From: Salinispora pacifica CNR114
GTDB taxonomy: Bacteria; Actinomycetota; Actinomycetes; Mycobacteriales; Micromonosporaceae
Length of the DNA stretch: 64,000 nucleotides
Direction of reading: 5' to 3'
Assembly (NCBI RefSeq): GCF_000514775.1
Contig: NZ_AZWO01000013.1
Span: 62,200 to 126,199 of the forward strand
Made by a program: the position numbers and the translations under genes. The notes under the pieces are model-generated. The model had not been told where the DNA came from. It saw only the letters and a program-made list of their open reading frames with translations, and ran no database searches. Positions 43,926 to 52,143 of this stretch are shown here, piece after piece. Every line of letters starts with the position of its first letter. Positions within the stretch are counted from its first letter, which is position 1.

Positions 43926-45320
43926 ATGAACCATCAGCACCACACCCACAAACTCGACTCTGTCCAGCCCGACGGGCACCGGTTGAGGTCACGATGGTGG
44001 GCGCTCGGACTGGTCGCAATGACCGGCCTGGCCCTCACCACCGTCGGCGTCGCTGCCGCCCCCGCCGCCGCCGACGCCGAACACGCCCCCAGCACCGCGG
44101 ACGAACGGCCCTCCGCTGACGACCAACGCGGCAAACGCGACGGCGGCAAGCATGACAATCGGGGCAGCGGCAAGGACGACAAGAAGGAGGGAAGGAAGGG
44201 GGCAAGGCCGAAGGGCACCCCGATCCCCTGCGACCCAGACGCCCTCATCGCTGCGATCACCCTCGCCAACGCCCGCGGCGGTGCCGTGCTCGACCTCGCC
44301 AAAGACTGCACCTACCTACTCACCGCCGACCTCGACGGCAGCGGCCTACCCACCATCACCGCCCCCATCACCCTCAACGGCGGCAAACACACCACCATCG
44401 AACGTGCCGCCGCCGTCGACCCATTCCGCATCATCACCGTTGACACCGGCGGCGAGCTCACCCTCAACAAACTCACCATCACCGGCGGACAGACCGACAG
44501 TGCGGGCGGAGCAATCCTGGTCAACGCCGGCGGAGCATTGACCACCAACCACAGCACCGTCACCCGCAACATCACCAATGCCTCAGGTGGCGGTATCGCC
44601 AACAACGGCACCGCCCGAATCAAGAACTCCAAAATCGGACGCAACTCTGCTGGCGTCAACGGCGGAGGCATCACGAGCTCCGGCGTGCTCGAAATCAGCA
44701 AATCCCGCGTACACGCCAATACCGCCGTCGCTGTGGCTGGAGTGGAAAGCTTGGGCTCAGTCCGGATCAATCACAGCACCATTGTCGCCAATCAGGCCCA
44801 GGACACTGTTGGCGGCCTGTTCATCGGCGCTGGCACCGGAATCGTCACGGACACCCATATAACGGATAACCACGCCGGGGAGGCTGGCGGTGTCCTCGCG
44901 AACACCAACACCCAACTCACCCTCAATTCCGTCACCATCGCCAACAACACGGCCAGTACAGCCCGTGGTGGCGGCCTGGCAACCAATGTGAATGCCGCCG
45001 TGGTCGTCGAAGACAGCGTCATCAAAAATAACTACGCCACCATCGAGGGCGGCGGTATCTACAACGACGCCGAGCTGGTACTGCGGAACACGACCGTCAC
45101 CGGCAACCAGGCCGACCTGGGCGGCGGCGTCTACAACACTGACAACGGCATACTCACCCTATTCACCACCAAGATCGTCAAGAACATCGCCATCACCGAC
45201 GGCGGCGGCATCTTCAACGAAGCGAACGGCACGGTAGTACTGAACACCGCTACCGGCACTGTCGTGATCAAGAACCGACCGAACAACTGCTCCGGCGATG
45301 TGCCCGGCTGCGCCGGGTAA
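43926..45320 (+). CDS. Secreted right-handed beta-helix protein
   Basis: A 464-residue exported protein. The N-terminus has a signal peptide (WWALGLVAMTGLALTTVGVAAAPAAADA), followed by a very Lys/Gly/Asp-rich linker at about residues 60-100. From about residue 120 it has repeated strands such as GGELTLNKLTITGGQT, GGGIANNGTARIKNSKIGRN and GGGIYNDAELVLRNTTVTGNQ, typical of parallel beta-helix proteins of the pectate-lyase-like or polymorphic-repeat type. Two Cys lie in the last ten residues (NCSGDVPGCAG). No catalytic residues are assignable. A terminator with a T-tail follows. The ATG at 43926 is used; a TTG at 43899 is possible. Confidence 0.85.
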   Translation: MNHQHHTHKLDSVQPDGHRLRSRWWALGLVAMTGLALTTVGVAAAPAAADAEHAPSTADERPSADDQRGKRDGGKHDNRGSGKDDKKEGRKGARPKGTPIPCDPDALIAAITLANARGGAVLDLAKDCTYLLTADLDGSGLPTITAPITLNGGKHTTIERAAAVDPFRIITVDTGGELTLNKLTITGGQTDSAGGAILVNAGGALTTNHSTVTRNITNASGGGIANNGTARIKNSKIGRNSAGVNGGGITSSGVLEISKSRVHANTAVAVAGVESLGSVRINHSTIVANQAQDTVGGLFIGAGTGIVTDTHITDNHAGEAGGVLANTNTQLTLNSVTIANNTASTARGGGLATNVNAAVVVEDSVIKNNYATIEGGGIYNDAELVLRNTTVTGNQADLGGGVYNTDNGILTLFTTKIVKNIAITDGGGIFNEANGTVVLNTATGTVVIKNRPNNCSGDVPGCAG

Positions 45321-45340
45321 AACCTGAACAGGCATCACGT

Positions 45341-45383
45341 GGTTTCCCGTCCCGCGCCCACCGGCGCGGGACGGGAACCTTTT
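45341..45383 (+). terminator. Intrinsic terminator after the beta-helix gene
   Basis: CCCGTCCCGCGC (45346-45357) pairs with GCGCGGGACGGG (45364-45375), extended by GGTT/AACC, around a short loop and followed by TTTT. This is the clearest stem-plus-T-tract terminator in the window. Confidence 0.85.
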
Positions 45384-45547
45384 CGGGCCTTCGGATGGTG
45401 AGCAGAGCCGCTCTCGCGCGCCAGCGGTAGATCGACGAGCCGCTACCGGCGGTGAACGCCCGTCTGGCCTCGGCAGTCAGGCCCCGCAGGAACCCGGCAC
45501 CAGCAGGACCCCGACTATCGCCGGGACGACCGGGCGACACCTGCGGG

Positions 45548-45787
45548 TCAGGGTTTACGGAGCCACGTCTTCGGATCGGTCACGAAGACGCCCTTGCCCT
45601 GGCGACGGTTGATCACCTCCAGTGCCTCCAGTCGGATGAACACCTGGCGGATCGTGGACGCGCCGACCTGATGCAGCTCGCAGAGCTGGGCGATCGACGG
45701 AAGCTTCTCACCCGGCTTGAGCTTGCCGCTCTCGACCTCCGTCATGATTCGGTTAGAGATTCTCAGGTAATCCGGTACAGCAGGCAT
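45548..45787 (-). CDS. Minimal GntR-type regulator (HTH only)
   Basis: A 79-residue protein that is just a GntR winged helix: YLRISNRIMTEVESGKLKPGEKLPSIAQLCELHQVGASTIRQVFIRLEALEVINRRQGKGVFV. Usual GntR regulators have an additional effector-binding domain of about 150 residues, absent here. GAGGAGCGCC precedes the ATG at 45787. It could be a complete small regulator (similar stand-alone HTH proteins are common on actinobacterial plasmids and integrative elements) or a remnant. Confidence 0.82.
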   Translation of the reverse strand: MPAVPDYLRISNRIMTEVESGKLKPGEKLPSIAQLCELHQVGASTIRQVFIRLEALEVINRRQGKGVFVTDPKTWLRKP

Positions 45788-45993
45788 GGCGCTCCTCGCG
45801 TGGCTCGTTGATTCGATCACGCATCCCGGCACCTCGACAAGCCGATGCTCACCCGAGCCTTGACTCTTGCGCCTTACGCGCATAAGTTTGCCGACAGGTC
45901 CTCCTCGCGTGGCAACGAGTAGGCCCGATTCCCCGGTCGGGGTGGGCTGGACACGGCTCACCCCTGCCCGTCCGGTCCGGAGAGGTGGTTGAC

Positions 45994-46389
45994 GTGCATA
46001 ACCCGTTCCGACGCTTCCGTCACTGGCGAAACCGCCCCGCCCCGAGCCAGCCCGCTACTCGCGCCGGCTCGCTGACCGGTGCGAACGTAGGTCGTCCCAC
46101 CGACACCGACAGCGATGCGGACCGCCACCGGCCGTTCGCCGGCAACGCGGGCGGGCACCACCGGTCGACGACGCGCTGGCCGTTGACCCCCGAACAGGTA
46201 CGCCAGCAGCAGTTCCCACAGGTCCGGCGGGGGCTCGACGCGTCCGAGGTGGAACTCTTCCTCTATCGGGTCGCAGCGGACCTGTCCGCGCTGCAGACCG
46301 AGCTGAGGAGTACCCGGGACGAGAACATCCGGATCAAGCGGGCGCTGCGCGACTGGCAGTCCCGGTTCACCCCGGGCGTACGGGCATGA
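45994..46389 (+). CDS. DivIVA-domain protein
   Basis: A 131-residue protein. The N-terminal half is basic and disordered; residues 60-120 contain a DivIVA N-terminal motif (PLTPEQVRQQQFPQVRRGLDASEVELFLYRVAADLSALQTELRSTRDENIRIKRALRDW) ending in a coiled coil. DivIVA domains bind curved membrane at poles and septa. Only the first domain is present. The GTG at 45994 lies 9 nt after GGAGAG. The stop overlaps the next ATG as ATGA. Confidence 0.8.
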   Translation: MHNPFRRFRHWRNRPAPSQPATRAGSLTGANVGRPTDTDSDADRHRPFAGNAGGHHRSTTRWPLTPEQVRQQQFPQVRRGLDASEVELFLYRVAADLSALQTELRSTRDENIRIKRALRDWQSRFTPGVRA

Positions 46390-46712
46390 CCGCTACCGAC
46401 CCCGACGAACGACCACGCTTCGTCGTCCATTTGACCCTGCGCGCCGACGACCTCGCCGGCGCACGCCTACTCGCCCGTTCGTTGGCCCGCTCCCTGGGCT
46501 TCCTGCCTGAGCTGGTGCTCGGCGAGACGACCGTCTCCGTCACCGGCGCGCCCGACGTACACCATCAGGTCTTCTGCGACCGGCTACTGGAACACGGCTG
46601 GCGCTGCCGGCTGCGGCCCGAGCACGACGGTGGCTGTTCCCGACGGTTCCTCCGGCCCATCGTCGGCCGCGCGCGACGCGACCGGACGACTGCGGCCCGC
46701 CACCAAAGGTAG
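46386..46712 (+). CDS. Conserved small protein of unknown function
   Basis: A 108-residue protein: VVHLTLRADDLAGARLLARSLARSLGFLPELVLGETTVS, then VFCDRLLEHGWRCRLRPEHDGGC. No family recognised. The ATG overlaps the DivIVA-protein stop (ATGA), so they are coupled and probably function together. The last 20 residues are Arg-rich. It faces the DUF1416 gene. Confidence 0.7.
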   Translation: MTATDPDERPRFVVHLTLRADDLAGARLLARSLARSLGFLPELVLGETTVSVTGAPDVHHQVFCDRLLEHGWRCRLRPEHDGGCSRRFLRPIVGRARRDRTTAARHQR

Positions 46713-46738
46713 CGGGCCGCAGTCGGACAACGCGTCGG

Positions 46739-47065
46739 TCAGTCGACGGCGACCGGGACGATCGCCTCGTTGATGCCCCGGCTGGCGGTGACGATGAGGT
46801 CGCCGTTGCCGTGCCGAGACAGCGCACGCAGTCGCCACGTGCCTGGCGCCGCGAAGAAGCGGAACTGTCCGGCCGAAGAGGTGACCACCTCGGCGGTGAA
46901 CTCGTCGGTGGAGTCGAGCAGGCGGACGTACGCACCGGTCACCGGCTCACCCGCAGCGTCGCGGACAACGCCGGTGATGACGGTCTCCTTCTCCAGGTCG
47001 AGGCTGGCCGGCAGCGGGGCGGCCTGATCTGGGGCGGCGCACCCGGCCGCAGTCGAAGCAGTCAT
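46739..47065 (-). CDS. DUF1416 protein (SseC-like)
   Basis: A 108-residue beta-rich protein of the DUF1416 family found after thiosulfate sulfurtransferase genes: TVITGVVRDAAGEPVTGAYVRLLDSTDEFTAEVVTSSAGQFRFFAAPGTWRLRALSR. The fold looks carboxypeptidase-regulatory-like. Role in sulfur transfer is inferred from the conserved partner. The start is ATG 47065 or the GTG at 47074 that overlaps the sulfurtransferase stop (GTGA). Confidence 0.86.
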   Translation of the reverse strand: MTASTAAGCAAPDQAAPLPASLDLEKETVITGVVRDAAGEPVTGAYVRLLDSTDEFTAEVVTSSAGQFRFFAAPGTWRLRALSRHGNGDLIVTASRGINEAIVPVAVD

Positions 47066-47070
47066 GGCGT

Positions 47071-47919
47071 TCACTTCTCCCCGGGCTCGTCGCCGAGCGC
47101 CACCGGCACGCCGACCAGTGAGCCGTACTCGGTCCAGGAGCCGTCGTAGTTCTTCACGTTCCGGTGGCCGAGCAGCTCCTGGAGCACGAACCAGGTGTGC
47201 GAGGAGCGCTCACCGATCCGGCAGTAGGCGATGGTTTCCCGGCTGTCGTCCAGCCCCGCCGCGGCGTAGATCTCGCGCAGCTCCTGGTCGGACTTGAAGG
47301 TGCCGTCCTCGTTGGCCGCCTTGGACCACGGCACGCTGATCGCGGTGGGCACGTGGCCCGCGCGCTGCGCCTGCTCCTGCGGGAGGTGGGCGGGGGCGAG
47401 CAGGCGTCCCGCGTACTCGTCGGGGCTGCGCACGTCGACCAGGTTCTTCGTACCGATGGCGGCGACCACCTCGTCGCGGAACGCCCGGATGGTGTGGTCC
47501 GACTCCTGCGCCACGTACCGCGTCGCCGGACGGGACACCACCTCGGTGGTCAGCGGGCGGGCGTCCAACTCCCACTTCTTGCGGCCGCCGTCGAGCAGCC
47601 GGACCTCACGGTGGCCGTAGAGCGCGAAATACCAGTACGCGTACGCGGCGAACCAGTTGTTGTTGCCGCCGTAGAGGACGACGGTGTCGTCGTTGGCGAT
47701 GCCCCGCTCGGAGAGCAGCGCCGCGAATTGGTCCTTGTTCACAAAGTCCCGGCGGACCTGGTCTTGTAGGTCGGTCTTCCAGTCCAATTTGATCGCACCG
47801 GGCAGGTGGCCGGTGTCGTAGGCCGAGGTGTCCTCGTCGACCTCGACGAAGACGACACCCCGGGTTTCGAGGTTCTTCTCGGCCCAGTCGGCCGAGACGA
47901 GTGCGGTGTCACGACTCAT
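47071..47919 (-). CDS. Thiosulfate sulfurtransferase (CysA2/SseA-type rhodanese)
   Basis: A 282-residue tandem rhodanese. The inactive N-terminal domain includes GVVFVEVDEDTSAYDTGHLPGA, and the active C-terminal domain has the catalytic Cys233 in AYCRIGERSSHTWFVL. It matches CysA2 of mycobacteria (Rv0815c), paired with DUF1416. CAGGAG precedes the ATG by about 7 nt. The 183 bp upstream follow a cysteine-containing leader peptide, so cysteine-dependent attenuation is likely. Confidence 0.93.
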   Translation of the reverse strand: MSRDTALVSADWAEKNLETRGVVFVEVDEDTSAYDTGHLPGAIKLDWKTDLQDQVRRDFVNKDQFAALLSERGIANDDTVVLYGGNNNWFAAYAYWYFALYGHREVRLLDGGRKKWELDARPLTTEVVSRPATRYVAQESDHTIRAFRDEVVAAIGTKNLVDVRSPDEYAGRLLAPAHLPQEQAQRAGHVPTAISVPWSKAANEDGTFKSDQELREIYAAAGLDDSRETIAYCRIGERSSHTWFVLQELLGHRNVKNYDGSWTEYGSLVGVPVALGDEPGEK

Positions 47920-48275
47920 CAGATCACTCCTGGTGAGGATGGATGGTGAGCCAGCGCGCGGAAGTCATGGTGCCTCAGTGGTCCACCACGCGCGGGACCC
48001 ATGGCTCGGATCGGGATCACGGGTTCGTGCGACGGCGAAACGGGTTGGCGCAGGAGGGGGCACCAGTCAGGTGCGCAGACCCTGGGCACCGGGGGGCCGC
48101 GTTAGGCGGCCGAGAACAGCCCCGCCGTCAACCGGACGGGGCGACACAGGCAGGCGGCCACACGGCACAGGTCGACCGCGCGCCGTTTGGTGAGGAACAT
48201 CCCCATGGGCAGAGAGACTACCAGCGATGTCGCCGCGTGCCACAGCTCAACCACCATCCGGGACGCGTACTCGAC
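47920..48275. other. Leader region of the sulfurtransferase operon
   Basis: Apart from the leader peptide ORF (48102-48206), no gene is seen in this 356-bp gap. The leader transcript between 48102 and 47920 would be the site for attenuation structures. A short inverted element (CCCCGTCC and GGCGGGG) lies inside the leader ORF. Confidence 0.5.
48102..48206 (-). CDS. Cysteine-containing leader peptide upstream of sulfurtransferase
   Basis: A 34-residue ORF with the family signature MFLTKRRAVDLCRVAACLC (from the second ATG at 48200), ending FSAA and TAA at 48104-48102. Leader peptides with this RRAVDLCRVA core and Cys pairs occur before sulfur-metabolism genes in actinobacteria, and cysteine-rich leaderless ORFs upstream of cysA2-type operons have been described in mycobacteria. 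TAGTCT lies 8 nt before the first ATG. Ribosome stalling at Cys codons when cysteine is short would control the downstream sulfurtransferase (inference from family). Confidence 0.75.
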   Translation of the reverse strand: MGMFLTKRRAVDLCRVAACLCRPVRLTAGLFSAA

Positions 48276-49067
48276 TCAGCTCGCCGCGTGGATCGGCACC
48301 TCGGCCGCCTCCGCGGTGACCTGCAGCCCTTCGGGTAGCGGCCGGACCTCACTGACGGTGAGGTCGAACGGGAGCACCGGCAGGGGCAGGTCAACGGAGA
48401 TGCCCTCGGCGAAGGTGCTCAGCAACGCCCGGACCAGCGACCCGTTCGGCAGGCCGTCGGCGGTCAGGTCGGTGAACCGCAGCGACACCTGGCCCTGGTC
48501 GATCGTGATGTCGGCGGTACCGCTGACCGGCACGCGCTGCCCGAGGAGCTCCACCGGAGCGGTCACCGCGAGTCGACCGTCCCGCTCCCCCAACTGCAAC
48601 CCCTCCTGGTCGAGCCGGGAGGCGAGGCTGTCGTAGCTGATGGTGCCGGTGCCGGTGACGCTCCCGGCGGTCACCCCGCCCCGTCCGGACCGAAGGGTGT
48701 CCAGCGGGGCCGTCACGTCGTAGGCGTCGATGTCGAGGGTCGGCAGGGCCAGCACGTTGCCCTGGACTGATCCCCGGACCTCAGTGAGCCGGATGGAGAT
48801 GCGCTCGTAGCGGCCGTCGAGGACCTGGGTGACAAAGGGAAAACCGCCGATCTCGACCTCGGGCGGCCCGGCCTGAACACCCTCCTTGACGAGCTCCTCG
48901 CGGACCTGTTCGGTCAATGCGCGTTCGGCGACCCCCGCCGCCACCCGGTCGGCCACCACCACCAGCCCGACCAGGCCCAGAAGCAGGACCAGGAGCACGA
49001 CGAGTATGCGCCGCCCACGCCGGGATCGGGGGCGTTCGTCCTGGTACGGGCGCTCGTCGGTCGTCAC
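48276..49067 (-). CDS. DUF2993 (LmeA-like) protein
   Basis: A 263-residue protein with one N-terminal transmembrane helix (ILVVLLVLLLGLVGLVVVADRVAAGVAE, about residues 21-48) and a DUF2993 domain: PEVEIGGFPFVTQVLDGRYERISIRLTEVR and ALPTLDIDAYDVTAPLD. Mycobacterial LmeA of this family participates in cell-envelope lipoglycan mannosylation; the role here is unproven. The GTG at 49067 follows GGAGGAGC, a strong ribosome binding site. Confidence 0.86.
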   Translation of the reverse strand: MTTDERPYQDERPRSRRGRRILVVLLVLLLGLVGLVVVADRVAAGVAERALTEQVREELVKEGVQAGPPEVEIGGFPFVTQVLDGRYERISIRLTEVRGSVQGNVLALPTLDIDAYDVTAPLDTLRSGRGGVTAGSVTGTGTISYDSLASRLDQEGLQLGERDGRLAVTAPVELLGQRVPVSGTADITIDQGQVSLRFTDLTADGLPNGSLVRALLSTFAEGISVDLPLPVLPFDLTVSEVRPLPEGLQVTAEAAEVPIHAAS

Positions 49068-49146
49068 AGCTCCTCCTGGCACCGTCATCGCTCCTGTCAC
49101 CGCTGTCGCTGCGGCGAGGTTACCCGGACCGTGGCGCTTCGACCGC

Positions 49147-50178
49147 TCAGAGGACCAGCCTGCACAGGACGTACGCGGCCGGCGCGGCGAGGGCGAAGCC
49201 GGTGAGTGGACCCTGGATGTACTGAATCGCCCACCCGGGGGTCGGCTCGCCGGCCATTTCCCGACCCACCTCCGCAAACCCAACGGCGAGGTCGGCCAGG
49301 ACGGCGACGACCGCCGCGACGAGCCCCATGATCGCAGCCCGGGTCGGGGTGAACGGGGTGACGAGATAGCTACCCAGGAGCGCACTGACCATGGTGCCGA
49401 CCATGGCGCCGCCAACCACGCCGACCGCGCCCCGTGGCACCTGGGGGGCCAGCCGGGGCCAGGCGGCGAACGCGTCGGTGATCCGGGCGACGGCGAGCGC
49501 CACCCCGGCCGCGACCAGGCAGACCGTGATGACCTGGGTGCCCATCGGGATCCGGGTGAGCACGATCATGGTGGGGAGGGCGACGGACCCGGCGACGATG
49601 AGCACGGTGCCGCGCAGCGATTCGAGAACCTGCGCCCGGTCAACCCGCCGGACGAACTGCCCCACGACCGCAGTGACCAGGCCGACCAGCAGGACCTGCA
49701 CCAGCGGCATCAGCCGGGCCGGATCACTGCGGACGGCGACGGTGTCGGCGACGATCGCGGCGGCGGCGCCCACCCCGGCCACCGTCATCAGCGCCGGCGG
49801 GCGAAACGCCATCGTCCAGGCCAGCAACGAGAGCGCCTGGACGCCGACGATGACGACCGTGAACGGTAGCCGGTGCCCCGGGCCGCTGGTCTGCGCCGCC
49901 AGCACCAGGCCCATCCCGAGCAGCACCGCGAAGCCGGCGACGGCCAGCGTGACCGACCGACGCACCGCGATCGGCGGGATTTCCTCCACGTCCTGCTCCA
50001 GGCCGTCGCCGGGATCGCCCGGTGCCCGGCGGCCCGGGTCCCCGTCCCGTCGAGCTCGGCGTGGGCCGCCGCGCTCCGGCCGCCCGTCGTCACCCCCGGC
50101 CCGCGGCGCGGGCGGACCGCTGGAGGGCTGTTCGGGCCAGGGCTCACGGCCGGTCTCGGGCCTGCTGGAGGGAAGCAC
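49147..50178 (-). CDS. Polytopic membrane protein of unknown function
   Basis: A 343-residue protein. The first 70 residues are hydrophilic Pro/Gly/Arg-rich; from residue 75 about eight to nine transmembrane helices follow, for example SVTLAVAGFAVLLGMGLVLAA, FTVVIVGVQALSLLAWTMAF, LIVAGSVALPTMIVLTRI and VTVCLVAAGVALAVA. No catalytic motif is recognised. It lies between DUF2993 and the GlnR-like gene, where M. tuberculosis has Rv0817c. Confidence 0.8.
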   Translation of the reverse strand: MLPSSRPETGREPWPEQPSSGPPAPRAGGDDGRPERGGPRRARRDGDPGRRAPGDPGDGLEQDVEEIPPIAVRRSVTLAVAGFAVLLGMGLVLAAQTSGPGHRLPFTVVIVGVQALSLLAWTMAFRPPALMTVAGVGAAAAIVADTVAVRSDPARLMPLVQVLLVGLVTAVVGQFVRRVDRAQVLESLRGTVLIVAGSVALPTMIVLTRIPMGTQVITVCLVAAGVALAVARITDAFAAWPRLAPQVPRGAVGVVGGAMVGTMVSALLGSYLVTPFTPTRAAIMGLVAAVVAVLADLAVGFAEVGREMAGEPTPGWAIQYIQGPLTGFALAAPAAYVLCRLVL

Positions 50179-50421
50179 CCACCGATCGTGCCAGACCGCA
50201 CCGGCGCCGCGGGCGCACGGTTTCGGCGACGTTAAAACCTACCCCTCAGTTATGCGTATAACGGACAAAACAGATTTGCACCGAAGGTTGACGCAGGGCG
50301 ATCGGTTAGGCTCAACCTGTTTACCCGCCCGTCAGTGACGCCGGGACCACGCAGTACCCCAGTGCCCTCAGTGCGGAGCGTGCGCTGGGTGACGCGCGGC
50401 CACCGCGCCGCCGGGACGGAG

Positions 50422-51141
50422 ATGATCGTGGAGATCCTGCTTCTGGTGACGGCACGCGCAGGTGAACCATCCGCTGTGCTGCCAGCGCTCGACCTACTAC
50501 CCCACTCGGTCCGCACCGCCCCCCGCGACGTACGCACCCTGGTCGCCGGCCCCAGCCCGGACATCGTGGTGATCGACGCCCGCTCCGAGCTGAGCGAGGC
50601 CCGGGACACCTGCCGCATGCTGCACGCCACCGGCCTCAACGCGCCCCTGCTCGCGGTCGTCACCGAGGCCGGGCTGATCGCACTCAACGCCGACTGGGGC
50701 GTCGATGATGTAATCCTCGCCTCAGCCGGCCCGGCTGAGGTCGAGGCCCGGTTACGCTTAGTGATTGGCCGGTTGGCGGACAGCACCACGGGGGCCGACA
50801 GCTCGATCCGGGCCGGCGAGTTGACCATCGATCCGGACACCTACGCCGCGAAGCTGAAGGGCCGCCCCCTCGACCTGACATACAAGGAGTTCGAACTGCT
50901 CAAGTTCCTGGCGCAGCATCCGGGGCGGGTCTTCACCAGGGACCAGCTGCTGCGCGAGGTGTGGGGCTACGACTACTTCGGCGGGACCCGCACCGTGGAC
51001 GTGCACGTGCGACGGCTGCGCGCCAAGCTCGGCTCCGAGTACGAGTCGATGATCGGCACCGTCCGCCAGGTCGGCTACAAGTTCGTTGTTCCGCCCGCCC
51101 GGGCGCTACCGGAGTCGGAGCCCGCCCCGATTCCCGTCTGA
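50422..51141 (+). CDS. GlnR-like OmpR-family regulator (Rv0818-like)
   Basis: A 239-residue regulator: an atypical receiver with Asp52 in [10 protein letters not shown] but without the usual acidic pair at the N-terminus, and a winged helix with [76 protein letters not shown]. This is the pattern of the orphan nitrogen regulator GlnR of actinobacteria. The order before mshD agrees with Rv0818-Rv0819. The start is ATG 50422; GTG 50428 is also possible after GGAG. Confidence 0.9.
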   Translation: MIVEILLLVTARAGEPSAVLPALDLLPHSVRTAPRDVRTLVAGPSPDIVVIDARSELSEARDTCRMLHATGLNAPLLAVVTEAGLIALNADWGVDDVILASAGPAEVEARLRLVIGRLADSTTGADSSIRAGELTIDPDTYAAKLKGRPLDLTYKEFELLKFLAQHPGRVFTRDQLLREVWGYDYFGGTRTVDVHVRRLRAKLGSEYESMIGTVRQVGYKFVVPPARALPESEPAPIPV

Positions 51142-51159
51142 TCCTCTATTAACTATTTG

Positions 51160-51182
51160 CCCGGTTATTACCAATAATCGGG
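51160..51182. terminator. AT-rich hairpin between GlnR-like and deacetylase genes
   Basis: CCCGGTTATT (51160-51169) and AATAATCGGG (51173-51182) pair at 9 of 10 positions around a 3-nt loop in an unusually AT-rich stretch. It may terminate the regulator transcript or act as an operator for the deacetylase promoter. Confidence 0.5.
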
Positions 51183-51233
51183 ACTATCCTCATGTTCTAG
51201 ACCCGCTTACCGATAAGTACGGGGGTACCTACG

Positions 51234-52118
51234 GTGCAGATGAAAGGCGGCGATCCCACCCGAATGGGCGGGCTGAGGCAGCTCACCCCAGCCACCCGCT
51301 CCCTCGCCATCGCGGCAGTCGTCGTGATCGCGCTGCTCGGCTCCGCGTTCGCGATCGGGCGCGGCCTAGCGCCGACGGGAGACCCGCACACCAGCAACGC
51401 CACCACGCCGCACTCGCCCGACCAGCCCGCCCCGTCGGACGACGGCACCACGACAGCGCGGGAGCGCGACGGCGACACCGCAGCCGCTCCAGAGCCGACC
51501 CCGAGTAGCGACTACTACGACGAGGGCACCCAGCGCACCACCGAAACCTCAGCCGTGGCCCTGACCTTCGACGACGGGCCGGACCCCCAGTACACCCCAC
51601 ATGTCCTCAGCTCCCTGCGGGCGTACGGGGTCACCGCCACCTTCTGCGTGACCGGCGAAAACGCCAGCGCCTACCCGGAGTTGGTACAGGCGATCGTGGC
51701 CGACGGGCACACCCTGTGCAACCACACCTGGAACCACGACATCGCCCTCGGCTCCCGGTCGCCGGACGAGATCCGGTCAGACCTGATCCGGACCAGCAAC
51801 GCGATCCACGCCGCCGTCCCCAACGCCCCCATCACGTACTACCGCCAGCCCGGCGGCGCCTGGACCTACTCGATCGTGTCCGCGGTCGAGGAGCTGGGAA
51901 TGATCCCGCTGCACTGGACGATCGACCCGCGGGACTGGGAGAGCCCCGGCGCCGATCACATCACGACCACCGTGCTCGAAGGGGTGGAACCCGGCTCGAT
52001 CGTGCTGCTGCACGATGCGGGTGGGCCCCGAGAGGACACCGTGGACGCCCTCAACCGGATCCTGCCCGAGCTCACCGCCCGGTTCCTGGTAACAGGGCTT
52101 ACACCCGACGCCACCTGA
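51234..52118 (+). CDS. Polysaccharide deacetylase (NodB/CE4 family), membrane-anchored
   Basis: A 294-residue CE4 deacetylase. One N-terminal transmembrane or signal-anchor helix (LAIAAVVVIALLGSAFAIG, about residues 24-42) is followed by a Ser/Thr/Pro-rich linker and the NodB domain: ALTFDDGPD (motif 1, catalytic Asp and metal Asp), HTWNH (motif 2, HxxxH), RQPGG (motif 3) and VLLHDAGG (motif 5). It removes acetyl groups from peptidoglycan or chitin-like polymers outside the membrane. Inserted between the GlnR-like gene and mshD, unlike M. tuberculosis. Confidence 0.92.
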   Translation: MQMKGGDPTRMGGLRQLTPATRSLAIAAVVVIALLGSAFAIGRGLAPTGDPHTSNATTPHSPDQPAPSDDGTTTARERDGDTAAAPEPTPSSDYYDEGTQRTTETSAVALTFDDGPDPQYTPHVLSSLRAYGVTATFCVTGENASAYPELVQAIVADGHTLCNHTWNHDIALGSRSPDEIRSDLIRTSNAIHAAVPNAPITYYRQPGGAWTYSIVSAVEELGMIPLHWTIDPRDWESPGADHITTTVLEGVEPGSIVLLHDAGGPREDTVDALNRILPELTARFLVTGLTPDAT

Positions 52119-52143
52119 CCGGCGCCCGGGCTAACGTGACCGG

